A DNA stretch of 64,000 bases, taken from the NCBI RefSeq assembly GCF_900187355.1, contig NZ_LT906451.1, forward strand, positions 620,501 through 684,500, given 5' to 3'. Under the pieces are notes generated by a model, which saw only the letters and a list, made by a program, of their open reading frames with translations, did no database searches and was not told where the DNA came from. The translations under genes were made by a program, and so were the position numbers. Position 1 is the stretch's first letter. Each line of letters opens with the position of its first letter. The DNA comes from Legionella lansingensis (GTDB lineage Bacteria > Pseudomonadota > Gammaproteobacteria > Legionellales > Legionellaceae). Shown here piece by piece: positions 29,279 through 38,368 of the stretch.

Positions 29279-30259
29279 ATGTTATCAAAAAAAACAGTCA
29301 CAGCAAATAGGTTTAATATACAAATGAGTGATGTACGTTATACAGAAATCACCGCCGAGGAAGAAGGGCAACGTCTCGATAATTACTTGATGAGGATCCT
29401 CAAAGGTGTTCCCAAAAGTCATATTTATCGTATTATTCGTGCAGGTGAAGTACGTGTAAATAAAAAAAGAGCACAAGCGGCTTTGCGTTTAGAAGAAGGT
29501 GATTCTGTACGTATCCCTCCAGTACGTGTTTCCCAGGAAAAAGATATTTTTGTTGGTGATAGACTCGAGAAACAGTTACAAAATAGTATCTTATATGAAG
29601 ATAATCAGCTTCTGGTGCTTAACAAACCAGCTGGGATTGCCGTTCACGGGGGTAGCGGGGTCAGTTTAGGAGTCATTGAGGCTCTGCGTAAAACCCGTGA
29701 TGATCTATCTTATCTTGAACTTGTGCATCGGTTAGACAAAGAAACGTCGGGTTGTTTATTACTTGCAAAAAAAAGAAGTTGGCTTCGAATGATTCAAGCT
29801 TTACTTGAGGCTCGTCAGGTACAAAAAACGTATTGGGCTTTGTTGACTAATGCTTGGCAAGATAAAAAAATTGTGGAAGTCAACGCATCTCTTAAGAAAA
29901 ATAGTTTAAAATCAGGTGAAAGGATGGTGGTCGTTAGTCCAGAAGGTAGACTGTCGCAGACAGTCTTTAAGTTGCTTGAAAATTACCAACAAGCCTGTTT
30001 AGTAGAGGCATCACCCAAAACGGGACGTACCCATCAGATCAGAGTGCATAGTGCCTATCTTGGACATGCCATTGTTGGTGATGAGAAATATGGCAGCAAA
30101 GCACTGCAAATAGACGGATTGAAATTAATTAAACCAAGACTTTATTTGCATGCAAGAGCAATTCAATTTAACCTGAACGGAAAAAATTATTCGTTTGAAG
30201 CGAATTTAGATGATCAGTTTACTGAAACACTGAACTTCTTTCGAAATTCACTGCAGTAG
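29279..30259 (+). CDS. rluC: 23S rRNA pseudouridine synthase (955/2504/2580)
   Basis: Converts three uridines of 23S rRNA to pseudouridine. It has 326 residues. An N-terminal S4-like domain (GQRLDNYLMRILKGVPKSHIYR, RAGEVRVNKKRA) precedes the RluA-type catalytic domain with the Asp in ELVHRLDKETSG, plus NKPAGIAVHGGSG and KTGRTHQIRVH. A second in-frame ATG at 29324 would remove 15 poorly conserved residues and is possible. Divergent from rne as in E. coli. Confidence 0.94.
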   Translation: MLSKKTVTANRFNIQMSDVRYTEITAEEEGQRLDNYLMRILKGVPKSHIYRIIRAGEVRVNKKRAQAALRLEEGDSVRIPPVRVSQEKDIFVGDRLEKQLQNSILYEDNQLLVLNKPAGIAVHGGSGVSLGVIEALRKTRDDLSYLELVHRLDKETSGCLLLAKKRSWLRMIQALLEARQVQKTYWALLTNAWQDKKIVEVNASLKKNSLKSGERMVVVSPEGRLSQTVFKLLENYQQACLVEASPKTGRTHQIRVHSAYLGHAIVGDEKYGSKALQIDGLKLIKPRLYLHARAIQFNLNGKNYSFEANLDDQFTETLNFFRNSLQ

Positions 30260-30307
30260 AGTTTTGAAAGAAGTCTGAAAAAAAATTGCATGCGAGGAGC
30301 TTGTTGC

Positions 30308-30979
30308 ATGAGTAAGCCATATCGCTTGGTAGTGTTTGATTGGGAAGGTACTTTAGGTGATACATTAGGCCAAATTTTTAATAGCGTCGCCACCGAGGCA
30401 CGACGCTTAAACTTTGGTGAAATCGACCAGCAAGTTGCCCGACAAGCAGTGGATTTAGGATTGGTAAAGGCACTGAGGAAAGTCTTTCCTCACTTAAGTG
30501 ACGCCCAACACGAACAGCTGTTGTATGCTGTACAGCAATCTTTGATTTCGCGCAGTACAGAAGTTTATTTGATACCCGGAGCAAAAGATTTTGTCGGTCG
30601 TTTGCAGCAGGCTGGGATTGATGTTGCGATTGCCAGCAATAAGGGACAACAGTCACTGCAGCGAGTCCTTCATATTTCCGGATTAGATACGTTATTTAAA
30701 GTCACTCGTTCGGCCGGGCAAACAGCAGCCAAGCCGTCACCAGAAATGCTTAAGGAAATTTTAGATACATTTGATGTGACAGCTGATGAAGCACTCATGG
30801 TGGGTGATTCTGTGACGGATATGCAGATGGCAAAGAATCTTGGTGTTGATGCTATTGGTGTCGATTTTTATCATCAGCAAAAAACTGCATTACTCGCTGC
30901 AGGTGCTTTGGCAGTCTTTGATGATTACCAGCATTTGGCTGATTATTTACAGTTGCCTAAAGAGGGAGGACTCCGGTGA
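30308..30979 (+). CDS. HAD-family hydrolase (phosphoglycolate-phosphatase-like) with altered motif I
   Basis: 223 residues, HAD superfamily subfamily I. Motif II is IASNKG, the motif III Lys is in AAKPSPEML, and motif IV is VGDSVTDMQMA. Motif I reads FDWEGTLGD, so the second Asp of the usual DxDGT is replaced by Glu (codon GAA). The nucleophile is kept, but the general acid/base is not the standard residue, and activity may be changed. The ATG at 30308 has GAGGAG 8 bp upstream and is chosen over the ATG at 30290. The TGA overlaps the GTG of pgsA, so the two are coupled. A HAD gene behind rluC is common in gammaproteobacteria. Confidence 0.88.
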   Translation: MSKPYRLVVFDWEGTLGDTLGQIFNSVATEARRLNFGEIDQQVARQAVDLGLVKALRKVFPHLSDAQHEQLLYAVQQSLISRSTEVYLIPGAKDFVGRLQQAGIDVAIASNKGQQSLQRVLHISGLDTLFKVTRSAGQTAAKPSPEMLKEILDTFDVTADEALMVGDSVTDMQMAKNLGVDAIGVDFYHQQKTALLAAGALAVFDDYQHLADYLQLPKEGGLR

Positions 30980-31554
30980 GTACCTGGACCAGTTTACCTA
31001 ATTTGTTAACCTTAATGCGCATCGTGTTGATCCCGGTGTTTATTATTGCCTTTTATTTACCATTTCGCTGGTCACATGGTTTGGCTGCCACTATTTTTGC
31101 GCTGGCAAGCTTTACTGACTGGTTGGATGGTTATCTAGCGCGCAGATTAAAGCAGATGTCACCCTTTGGTGCGTTTCTTGATCCTGTTGCTGACAAGTTA
31201 CTGGTTGCTTGTAGTTTGCTCTTGCTCGTAGGCGCGAAGGACATGGATTACATCACTATTCCTGCTATCGTGATTGTAGGACGAGAAATTGTTATCTCTG
31301 CTCTTAGAGAGTGGATGGCGGAGATTGGCAGGCGTGCTAGTGTTACGGTAAGTTACATTGGTAAAGTTAAAACTACTCTTCAGATGTTTGCTCTTTTTCT
31401 GTTGGTTGCTTTTACTCCAACGCAATCTTGGTGGGGCGTATTAGGTTTCATTTTGTTGTATATGGCTGCTATTTTAACCATTTGGTCGATGATTATTTAT
31501 CTTACTATTGCATGGCCGCAATTAATGGCAAAAGCGCATGTTTCCTCGTCTTGA
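30976..31554 (+). CDS. pgsA: CDP-diacylglycerol--glycerol-3-phosphate 3-phosphatidyltransferase
   Basis: Makes phosphatidylglycerophosphate, the committed step to phosphatidylglycerol and cardiolipin, in the inner membrane. It has 192 residues, four to six membrane helices, and the CDP-alcohol phosphotransferase motif DWLDGYLARRLKQMSPFGAF followed by LDPVADK. The start is GTG at 30976, overlapping the preceding HAD stop in GTGA, with GAGGGAGG upstream. Confidence 0.94.
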   Translation: MSTWTSLPNLLTLMRIVLIPVFIIAFYLPFRWSHGLAATIFALASFTDWLDGYLARRLKQMSPFGAFLDPVADKLLVACSLLLLVGAKDMDYITIPAIVIVGREIVISALREWMAEIGRRASVTVSYIGKVKTTLQMFALFLLVAFTPTQSWWGVLGFILLYMAAILTIWSMIIYLTIAWPQLMAKAHVSSS

Positions 31555-31638
31555 CGAAGTGTGAACTCAACTATCGTTGAGGAAGGTATAGAACTTGTGA
31601 GATGTGTTTAGATTTCGAATAAATTTAGCGTTAACTTG

Positions 31639-31666
31639 TTGACAGCGTAAGAATTTGCGGTAGAAT
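31639..31666 (+). promoter_or_regulatory. Strong promoter of tRNA-Gly
   Basis: TTGACA, a 16-bp spacer and TAGAAT, 16 bp before the tRNA gene. Confidence 0.75.
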
Positions 31667-31682
31667 GGCAACCCGTAGAGAG

Positions 31683-31758
<76 letters not shown>

Positions 31759-31762
31759 AATT

Positions 31763-31791
31763 AAAGCGACGCCGTAGTCGCTTTTTTTTTT
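31763..31791 (+). terminator. Rho-independent terminator after tRNA-Gly
   Basis: AAGCGAC, GCCGTA loop, GTCGCTT followed by about ten T. It lies between tRNA-Gly and tRNA-Cys, so the next two tRNAs depend on read-through or on a separate promoter that I cannot see. Confidence 0.8.
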
Positions 31792-31804
31792 CGGATTTAG
31801 TTTT

Positions 31805-31878
31805 GGCTGTGTGGCAGAGTGGTTATGCAGCGGCCTGCAAAGCCGTGGACGCCGGTTCGATTCCGGCCTCAGCCTCCA
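31805..31878 (+). tRNA. tRNA-Cys(GCA)
   Basis: Acceptor GGCTGTG against CTCAGCC with one T-T mismatch, anticodon loop CTGCAAA (GCA), encoded CCA. Confidence 0.95.
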
Positions 31879-31885
31879 ATAAAAT

Positions 31886-31975
31886 GCCCAGGTGGCGAAA
31901 CAGGTAGACGCAAGGGACTTAAAATCCCTCGGAGGATTAAACTCCGTGCCGGTTCGACTCCGGCCCTGGGCACCA
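31886..31975 (+). tRNA. tRNA-Leu(UAA)
   Basis: Class II tRNA with a long variable arm, acceptor GCCCAGG against CCTGGGC, anticodon loop CTTAAAA (UAA), encoded CCA. Confidence 0.97.
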
Positions 31976-31988
31976 TCCATGTTCTCAT

Positions 31989-32720
31989 ATGCACATAATT
32001 ATTGGTAATTTCGGAAATCATTCCCTGGCTGTTATGCAGACTCTTATTGATAGAGCTTTGCCTGATATTCATTTCATTTACGTGCACACAGGTTGGGCAG
32101 CAGCTTGTTGGTCTGAAAGAATTTCCGTATGCACAGACTACGCCCAAAAAAACCAAGTTCAAGTACATCATTTGAAAGCACAATCAAGTTTTAGTGAAAT
32201 GGTCATCGACCGCAAACAGTTTCCAAGTCGAAAATTTCAGTGGTGCGCTGGATTCCTCAAGGGATTGACCATCCTGAATTACCTTGACGAACATGATCCT
32301 TCCTGCGAGGCGCTTATCGTCTCTGGCAAAAGAAGATTAGATTCTCGACGTTATGCCAATCTCGAAGAATTTGAGTTGCAAAACGAGCTCTATCAAGGAC
32401 GAACATTATGGTATCCTCTTTGGCAAACAGACAATGAAGAATTTATGCATCTGGTGCAAAAAACTGGCTTTAAATTGCTTCCCCATGCGAGCATGGAGTG
32501 TAGCCCTTGTATTCATATGAATAGGCAACAACTCAAGAATCTTGATTCCTTTTCTTTGGAGCGATTGCAAAGCTTGGAGAATAATATTCAGCGGACAATG
32601 TTTCCAGAGTCAATCGACGAGTTATGTGCAAATTCGGCCACTAGGCAAAAAGAATATCATGGCTTGCAATTAGAGCAATTTGACTTAGGCTGTGGGGCAC
32701 CTTGGAATTGCGGAGAGTGA
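31989..32720 (+). CDS. PAPS-reductase-like (adenine nucleotide alpha hydrolase fold) protein with degenerate P-loop
   Basis: 243 residues. The order of motifs resembles the phosphoadenosine-phosphosulfate reductase/ATP-pyrophosphatase family: an N-terminal beta strand and loop (HIIIGNFGNHSLAVM), the strand FIYVHTGW, KFQWCAGFLKG, the basic SGKRRLDSRRY, WYPLWQTDNEEF, and the Cys pair MECSPCIHMN. The canonical SGGKDS P-loop is missing, with GNFGNHS in its place, so ATP chemistry may be lost or changed. The tail has one more Cys pair (DLGCGAPWNCGE). The start 13 bp after tRNA-Leu is unusual. It is not a classical sulfate-assimilation CysH and no other cys genes are near. Confidence 0.6.
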   Translation: MHIIIGNFGNHSLAVMQTLIDRALPDIHFIYVHTGWAAACWSERISVCTDYAQKNQVQVHHLKAQSSFSEMVIDRKQFPSRKFQWCAGFLKGLTILNYLDEHDPSCEALIVSGKRRLDSRRYANLEEFELQNELYQGRTLWYPLWQTDNEEFMHLVQKTGFKLLPHASMECSPCIHMNRQQLKNLDSFSLERLQSLENNIQRTMFPESIDELCANSATRQKEYHGLQLEQFDLGCGAPWNCGE

Positions 32721-32731
32721 GTGAATGCAAT

Positions 32732-33301
32732 TTAAGGAAAAACTGCGCCTTGGTTCTTTCCATGGTTGGTTTCTAAGTCAAATTGTTGATCCCAAATATG
32801 ATGCTGCTTAAGGATTGTTATTGCGGTTGTTTCAAGTTTAGTTTGCAATTCCTCGCAGCTTGGCATCGATGATGTCTGCAGCAAGGCCGCTTCAATCTCT
32901 TGGGCTGCTTTTAAGCCATTGTATTCATGTTCTTGTTCATGAATTTGCAGAGCAGTTAGATAATTGTTCCATTTGGTTTTTAATGCGGGAGATGCATTAT
33001 ACTGATCAATCCATTGCGGAAAAAGGGTGTTAATTTTTACAGAAACACTCACATCTTTGATGGAGCAGGTCGTCTCTAATTGATTATCAAATTGCCAGGT
33101 ATAGGTCCAAGTAATATGCCAAGTCGTTTTAGAATCGAAATGTTCGTTATTGACTGTGGGTCCTAGTTGATTGAGTTGTTGGCGCAGGGCTTGCTCGGTG
33201 TTACCGCTGATTTGATAAAAGGTTTGTACTCTCTTGACAATTGGTATGGCAAGGCAGGAAAAAGTAAGAAAAAATAGGAGACAACTTACCATTATTTGCA
33301 T
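32732..33301 (-). CDS. Secreted DUF922-type putative zinc protease
   Basis: 189 residues with an N-terminal signal sequence (MVSCLLFFLTFSCLA). The mature part contains an HEQEH zinc-protease motif, followed by EYNGLKAAQEIEAAL, and two Cys that could pair. This layout fits the DUF922 family of small secreted HExxH proteins. An upstream start at 33412 would overlap gpsA by 91 bp and bury the signal peptide, so the ATG at 33301, 20 bp after gpsA, is preferred. It is last in the yibN-grxC-secB-gpsA run. Confidence 0.75.
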   Translation of the reverse strand: MQIMVSCLLFFLTFSCLAIPIVKRVQTFYQISGNTEQALRQQLNQLGPTVNNEHFDSKTTWHITWTYTWQFDNQLETTCSIKDVSVSVKINTLFPQWIDQYNASPALKTKWNNYLTALQIHEQEHEYNGLKAAQEIEAALLQTSSMPSCEELQTKLETTAITILKQHHIWDQQFDLETNHGKNQGAVFP

Positions 33302-33321
33302 TTGTAACCTAATTGAACTTT

Positions 33322-34311
33322 TTATTCTTCTCGTGGGGAGCGACTCATCAAGTTCATCGCTGCCTTGTGAGCGGTGATTTTTCCGGCTAAAACAGCTTTT
33401 ACTTGTAAGCAAATCGGCATTTCTACTTCAAATTGTTCTGCCAGGGCACAAACCTGCGCTGCATTATGCTTGCCTTCAACCACTTGACCAATTTGTTCTT
33501 CTGCCTCTAAAAGATCAAGTCCTCTACCCAAATGTAAACCAAAACGTCGATTGCGGGATTGGTCATCTGTGCAGGTTAATACCAAATCACCTACACCGGC
33601 TAAACCCATGAACGTTTCTTCACGAGCTCCCATTTTAATACCCAGACGTCTCATTTCGGCTAATCCTCGGGTAATTAATGCCGCTTTAGCGTTTGCCCCA
33701 TAGCCTAGCCCATCACTGATGCCACAGGCGATAGCCAATACATTTTTCACAGCACCACACAACTGAACACCTATGATATCGTTGCTTATATATACACGCA
33801 TGCTATCACAGTGCAGCATCGCCTGAATCATTTTTTGATAAGCAGGGTCATTGCCGGCGAGTGTTACCGCGGTAGGCAGAAGATGTGCCACTTCTTTGGC
33901 AAATGAAGGCCCTGAAATAATCGCAATAGGAAATGATTCGCCCCAACGCTCAGCCACGAGTTCACTCAGCAGTTTATTGGTAGCTGGATCAATGCCTTTA
34001 GTTAACCAGGCTAATCCATGAGCTGGTTTAGGTAATTGCAAAAAAAGACTAGCAAAGGCATGCGAAGGTACAGCAATAATGATTTCTGTTGCTTCGCTAA
34101 TACAATGTTTAAGATCTTCAACAAGTGAGAGAGAGTTCGGGAAAATAACATCTGGTAGGTAACGTTTGTTGCAGCGCGTCTTTTCCATGTCGCGTATATG
34201 CTGTGGGTTATGTCCCCACAGCATGACATGATGGCCACGATGAGCCAGATGAACTGCAACGGCAGTCCCCCAAGATCCGGCGCCAAGCATGGCAATCGTC
34301 ATTTTTTCCAT
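33322..34311 (-). CDS. gpsA: Glycerol-3-phosphate dehydrogenase [NAD(P)+]
   Basis: Reduces dihydroxyacetone phosphate to sn-glycerol-3-phosphate for phospholipid synthesis. It has 329 residues with the Rossmann motif MLGAGSWGTAVAVHLA, the conserved SGPSFAKEVA, the catalytic Lys in CGAVKNVLAIACGI, and GLAGVGDLVLTC. It starts 5 bp after secB; the secB-gpsA pairing is conserved in gammaproteobacteria. Confidence 0.96.
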   Translation of the reverse strand: MEKMTIAMLGAGSWGTAVAVHLAHRGHHVMLWGHNPQHIRDMEKTRCNKRYLPDVIFPNSLSLVEDLKHCISEATEIIIAVPSHAFASLFLQLPKPAHGLAWLTKGIDPATNKLLSELVAERWGESFPIAIISGPSFAKEVAHLLPTAVTLAGNDPAYQKMIQAMLHCDSMRVYISNDIIGVQLCGAVKNVLAIACGISDGLGYGANAKAALITRGLAEMRRLGIKMGAREETFMGLAGVGDLVLTCTDDQSRNRRFGLHLGRGLDLLEAEEQIGQVVEGKHNAAQVCALAEQFEVEMPICLQVKAVLAGKITAHKAAMNLMSRSPREE

Positions 34312-34316
34312 GATGC

Positions 34317-34802
34317 TTAACGAGTTTCTTCCTGCTCTTTGGTGTTAGCAGCGTTTTGCTTCTCTTTTAACTGCTGCATGTAGAGCGCATCAAAGTTAAT
34401 TGGAGCAAGTACGAGTTGTGGGAAACTACCTCGAATGACTTGCGAAGTAATGGCTTCACGTGCATATGGAAAGAGAATATTTGGACAGAAACTATTTAGT
34501 AAATGATCAAGCTGCTCTTTCGACGTGCCTTGGATGGTGAAAATACCAGCCTGCTTGATTTCAGCCAAAAAAGCTGTGCTGTTTTTATTCTTTACTGTGG
34601 CGGTAACTGTTAATACGACCTCGTAAACATCAGTTTCCAATTTAGTGTGTTGCGTGTTTATATCCAAGGAGAGCTCAGGCTCCCATTGATGCTGAAAGAT
34701 GCCCGGGGTATTAGGCGCCTCGAAAGAAGAATCTTTCATATAAACTCGCTGAATCATGAACTGTGCTTCTGTATTCTGTCCAGCACGTGCTTGTTCTGTC
34801 AT
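34317..34802 (-). CDS. secB: Protein-export chaperone SecB
   Basis: Cytosolic tetrameric chaperone that keeps preproteins export-competent and passes them to SecA. It has 161 residues. The characteristic features are [19 protein letters not shown], the [12 protein letters not shown] strand, and the C-terminal [31 protein letters not shown] region. It sits 7 bp after grxC. Confidence 0.96.
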   Translation of the reverse strand: MTEQARAGQNTEAQFMIQRVYMKDSSFEAPNTPGIFQHQWEPELSLDINTQHTKLETDVYEVVLTVTATVKNKNSTAFLAEIKQAGIFTIQGTSKEQLDHLLNSFCPNILFPYAREAITSQVIRGSFPQLVLAPINFDALYMQQLKEKQNAANTKEQEETR

Positions 34803-34809
34803 TTTTTTC

Positions 34810-35064
34810 TTATCCTCGTAAAAGTTTATCTAAATGCCCTTGACTCTCCAGAGCATACATATCATCACAACCACCAATATGTTGGCCATTAATGAATATT
34901 TGCGGTACGGTACGTCTGCCACTCTTAGCAATCATTTCATCGCGTTTTACAGGCTCCTCGTCAACACGAATGTCAGTATAGGTAACGCCCTTTTTGTCTA
35001 ATAAATCACGTGCCTTTGTGCAGAATGGGCAATAGGCAGTGCTATACATGATCACGTCAGCCAT
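34810..35064 (-). CDS. grxC: Glutaredoxin 3
   Basis: 84-residue thiol-disulfide oxidoreductase that uses glutathione. The active site CPFC lies in [11 protein letters not shown], the cis-Pro loop is [15 protein letters not shown], and it ends [17 protein letters not shown]. It lies 17 bp after the rhodanese gene and 7 bp before secB; glutathione for it is made by gshA/gshB at 40.5-42.8 kb. Confidence 0.95.
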   Translation of the reverse strand: MADVIMYSTAYCPFCTKARDLLDKKGVTYTDIRVDEEPVKRDEMIAKSGRRTVPQIFINGQHIGGCDDMYALESQGHLDKLLRG

Positions 35065-35081
35065 ATCATCTGTCCTTCTAA

Positions 35082-35504
35082 CTATTTTCCTTTAACAATG
35101 GGTAATCCAGCAGCTTGCCAAGCGGTTATACCTCCTGATAGAACGAGAGGTTGCGTAAACCCCGCTAGTTTTAACTTGGCTGCCAGTTGTGCTGAATGTA
35201 TACCACGTGCACAAACCAGAATTACCGGTTTCGTTTTATATTTTTCCATACGCTGCTGCTCGAAATCTTCTGTATTGGCGCGGATGGAGTCGATAATGTG
35301 GCCGCTACGAAACGTTTCGACATCACGTAAATCAATTACCACAGCATTTTCATGATTAATTAGATCCACAGCAGCCTGTGGGGACAGCTCTTTAGCTCGT
35401 TTTTTTAGTGCTAATAGCTCATTAACGAAGATTAAGATTAAAATAATCAAAAGTGTGAGCCAAAGTACCCAATGGTTTACAATAAATTGACCTAGCTGCC
35501 CCAT
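35082..35504 (-). CDS. Membrane-anchored rhodanese-domain protein (YibN-like)
   Basis: 140 residues. One N-terminal helix (VLWLTLLIILILIFVNELL) is followed by a single rhodanese domain with the active-site loop VCARGIHSAQLAA (Cys retained) and VLSGGITAWQAAGLP. It matches E. coli YibN in architecture and in its position upstream of grxC-secB-gpsA. The ATG at 35504 is chosen over the TTG at 35510. The sulfur acceptor is unknown. Confidence 0.88.
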   Translation of the reverse strand: MGQLGQFIVNHWVLWLTLLIILILIFVNELLALKKRAKELSPQAAVDLINHENAVVIDLRDVETFRSGHIIDSIRANTEDFEQQRMEKYKTKPVILVCARGIHSAQLAAKLKLAGFTQPLVLSGGITAWQAAGLPIVKGK

Positions 35505-35572
35505 CTTCAATCCAAGTATAGCTATAAATTGGCGAATTATCCCCAGAATAACTTCTTAAAGCAAGTGTTCAT

Positions 35573-36409
35573 CTAGAGAGCCATTTCCTGCAAACGCTTT
35601 ATTCGCTCAGCAATGGGAGGGTGTGTTGCGAAAAGATTTGCTAATCCTTCACCGCTCAGAGGATTAACAATGAAGAGATGGGCTGTGGTAGGGTGCGCCT
35701 CAGCTTGTTGAAATTGTCCTTGTTGATTGGCTACTTCAAGTTTTCCTAAGGCACTGGCAAGCCATAACGGCTGACCACATAATTTAGCTCCTCCTGCATC
35801 TGCCTCATATTCGCGAGAACGAGAGACAGCCATTTGTACCATCGCCGCAGCTAGAGGCGCTAAGATCATCATCAAGATGGCGACAATGGGATTGGGGCGG
35901 TCTTCATCGCCATGAGTAAACATTGATGTCCACATGAACATATTCGCTATACCACTAATCGCCCCCGCTAATGTTGCTGCAATGACACTAATTAGGGTAT
36001 CGCGATGAGTAACGTGAGACATTTCATGCGCCAAGACGCCAGTTAGCTCTTCTGGGGTCAGGCGATTCAAGAGCCCTGTTGTTACGGCAATACTGGCATG
36101 TTGGGGGTTGCGTCCCGTTGCAAAAGCGTTTGGCGTTGGATTATCCACAGCATAAACTTTGGGCATAGGGATTTGTGCTTTTTTTGCTAATTGAGAAACA
36201 ATTGTATAAACGGGGTGATTAGGGTCTAAAGGCTGTGCATCATACATCCGTAAAACAATGGTGTCAGAAAACCAATAGGCACCAAAATTCATAATGACCG
36301 CAAAGACTAACGCAAAAATGAACCCTGTTTGGCCCCCCAACAAATTGCCAATAACAAGCAACAGTGCCGTTAATGCTGCAAGTAGGATAAATGTTCTAAT
36401 ATTATTCAT
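35573..36409 (-). CDS. htpX: Protease HtpX
   Basis: Inner-membrane zinc metalloprotease for membrane-protein quality control. It has 278 residues: two N-terminal helices, [16 protein letters not shown], the zinc site HEMSH, two more helices, and the third ligand in [13 protein letters not shown]. The open frame extends to 36556, but the ATG at 36409 ([10 protein letters not shown]) is the family start; the extra 49 residues overlap the upstream gene. Confidence 0.95.
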   Translation of the reverse strand: MNNIRTFILLAALTALLLVIGNLLGGQTGFIFALVFAVIMNFGAYWFSDTIVLRMYDAQPLDPNHPVYTIVSQLAKKAQIPMPKVYAVDNPTPNAFATGRNPQHASIAVTTGLLNRLTPEELTGVLAHEMSHVTHRDTLISVIAATLAGAISGIANMFMWTSMFTHGDEDRPNPIVAILMMILAPLAAAMVQMAVSRSREYEADAGGAKLCGQPLWLASALGKLEVANQQGQFQQAEAHPTTAHLFIVNPLSGEGLANLFATHPPIAERIKRLQEMAL

Positions 36410-36422
36410 TTTAGTTCCAGTT

Positions 36423-36458
36423 AAGTTGCCCCCCTTTCTGAAAAAATAGGGGCAACTT
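36423..36458. terminator. Hairpin between the phosphatase gene and htpX
   Basis: AAGTTGCCCC and GGGGCAACTT are perfect 10-bp arms. It lies 10 bp after the phosphatase stop on the minus strand, and no U-run follows on that strand, so it may be a processing or weak termination site within the htpX leader. Confidence 0.45.
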
Positions 36459-36467
36459 TTCATAATT

Positions 36468-38093
36468 TCAAGTCCTGGCTTCAAAAGGCTTGATAACGTC
36501 CAACAGAGGTTGTCCGACAGTAGCAGAAGGTGATTTGATAGACAGAATAGTTGCAAGGGTGGGAGCGATATCTGTCGTGTTAACCGTTGTGGTGATCCGT
36601 TTTGCAGTAAAAGCAGGGTTTACAAATAACAAAGGAACATAACTATCGTATTGCCAAGGGCTTCCATGAGCCACACGTTGCTCACTTTTATCTGCTAGGG
36701 CCTGATAAGGTGGGGAAACAAGATAGAGATCACCAGAACGTTCAGGGAATGCCATTTTGTCAACTTTAGTGCTTAACCAATCATGTTCTGTATTGGCTAG
36801 TGGTATGCTGTAAGCTTGGAAAATACCTGGTTGTTGACGCAAGCTTTCAGCTAAATAAGCACTGACCTGGTTAATGAATAATTGATGATCAGCAATGATT
36901 TGATGATCAAGATAAATATAAGGCAAAGAAATGGCTTGCAATGTGTTGGCAGGCAGTTGAAAGCGTTTAGCCAAGGTTGTTTCTATTATTTTTTGTATCT
37001 GAGAAAGCTTTAAAGCCTTATTCTCAGCGATATGATGGGAAGCAAGATAAACCGGCGCATCACTCACACCATGATCAGCTGTAAGAACGATTAAGGTATT
37101 TTGCAAACCCACCTGCTTATCAATTGCAGCCAGCAATTTTGCCAGCGTTTTATCTAAACGTAAAAGATTATCCTCGGATTCAAGACTATTGGGTCCGAAT
37201 TGGTGTCCAATTGCATCAACGGCTGAAAAACTTATGGCCAAATAATCCGTCTTTTGCTCAGAAGTGCCTAATTTCTCATTTTGCAAGAGAAAAATGGCAA
37301 AGTCTGCAGTCAGTTCATCGGCAATAGGCGTCATTGATAAATATTTGTAGTAGGTTTCCGAGTCAGGGGCACCTAAATGATGAGGAAAGGATTGGCCGAA
37401 TCCTGGGAAACGATTCTTGAATCTGGGGGCATTGGCAAATGTATAACTGTTCTTTGGGGCACTTAAATCCCATTGTTGATCTTTAGCTACATAGTGGTCA
37501 TTCCAATCATTAACCCATTGTGGATAGGCAGTATAGTAATGTCGACTGGTTACAAAACCACCATTGTCTCGATCAAACCAAAACGCTTTCCCTGCATGTC
37601 CAGCCAAGGTGATTGCAGAGCGATCTTTCAAAGATACGGCAAAAGCCTGACCTTTTTGTGCCAGTACAATTTCATCACTCAACGTAGATGCTATAAGATT
37701 TCGCGGTGAACGGCCTACATTCGATTTGTGTGAGTGCTTGGTAGCCAGAATGGGGCTTTGCTGGTCTTCAACGCAATTGATCTCATGATGGCTTGCCCTG
37801 TCATACCATTCATTATTAACGATGCCGTGTAAAGAAGGGTAACTGCCGGTAGCAATGGTCGCATGGCCAACACAGGTGACTGTATTGGCATGAGGATGAT
37901 GGGCATTATGATAATCAAGACCATGTTGCAAAAGATAATTGAATCCATCGGGACCAAATTTCTGTTGATATTTGCTAAGCAAATCACCTCTTAACTGATC
38001 GACAACAAGTTGTACCACTAGTTTGGGGGGGTGACTATTGGCTAAAGCCAAACTTGAACAAAAAATAAATAGCAGGCTTAGTATTTTTTTCAC
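36468..38093 (-). CDS. Periplasmic alkaline phosphatase, PafA/NPP type
   Basis: 541 residues with a signal peptide ([18 protein letters not shown]). Metal-binding motifs of the alkaline phosphatase superfamily are visible: an early Asp in VVDQLRGD, a nucleophile Thr region [21 protein letters not shown], and the Asp-His pair [11 protein letters not shown], with a further His in VAHGSPW. This is the PafA-like monomeric phosphatase/phosphodiesterase group rather than PhoA. The frame extends upstream to 38159, but a GTG at 38093 starts the signal peptide directly behind GTGAGAA. No phosphate-box was found. Confidence 0.85.
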   Translation of the reverse strand: MKKILSLLFIFCSSLALANSHPPKLVVQLVVDQLRGDLLSKYQQKFGPDGFNYLLQHGLDYHNAHHPHANTVTCVGHATIATGSYPSLHGIVNNEWYDRASHHEINCVEDQQSPILATKHSHKSNVGRSPRNLIASTLSDEIVLAQKGQAFAVSLKDRSAITLAGHAGKAFWFDRDNGGFVTSRHYYTAYPQWVNDWNDHYVAKDQQWDLSAPKNSYTFANAPRFKNRFPGFGQSFPHHLGAPDSETYYKYLSMTPIADELTADFAIFLLQNEKLGTSEQKTDYLAISFSAVDAIGHQFGPNSLESEDNLLRLDKTLAKLLAAIDKQVGLQNTLIVLTADHGVSDAPVYLASHHIAENKALKLSQIQKIIETTLAKRFQLPANTLQAISLPYIYLDHQIIADHQLFINQVSAYLAESLRQQPGIFQAYSIPLANTEHDWLSTKVDKMAFPERSGDLYLVSPPYQALADKSEQRVAHGSPWQYDSYVPLLFVNPAFTAKRITTTVNTTDIAPTLATILSIKSPSATVGQPLLDVIKPFEART

Positions 38094-38368
38094 AATTATT
38101 CTCACAAAAAGTAAAAAATAACGGCATCCTAAAGCAGTTTGCGAGACGGGTAAATACAAATTTTTTGAGCAGATAATAAAAATTTTGACATAGCCATAAA
38201 GGATCGAAGCAGTTAGATAAAAAAATGAAGTTTTTTAATTTAATCAGAAGCTTGTAAATTGATTAATTCGTTTAAAGAAAATCCATGACGAACGCCAAGA
38301 TTTAGTTTACACTGGTCTGCGGTGAATGATTGCACCAATAACCTATTAATGGAGTTAAGGAGAGTAAA

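Noticed and set aside
33302-33412. N-terminal extension of the DUF922 protein overlapping gpsA
   Set aside because: The extension would place a charged region ahead of an obvious signal peptide and overlap gpsA by 91 bp; the ATG at 33301 fits better.
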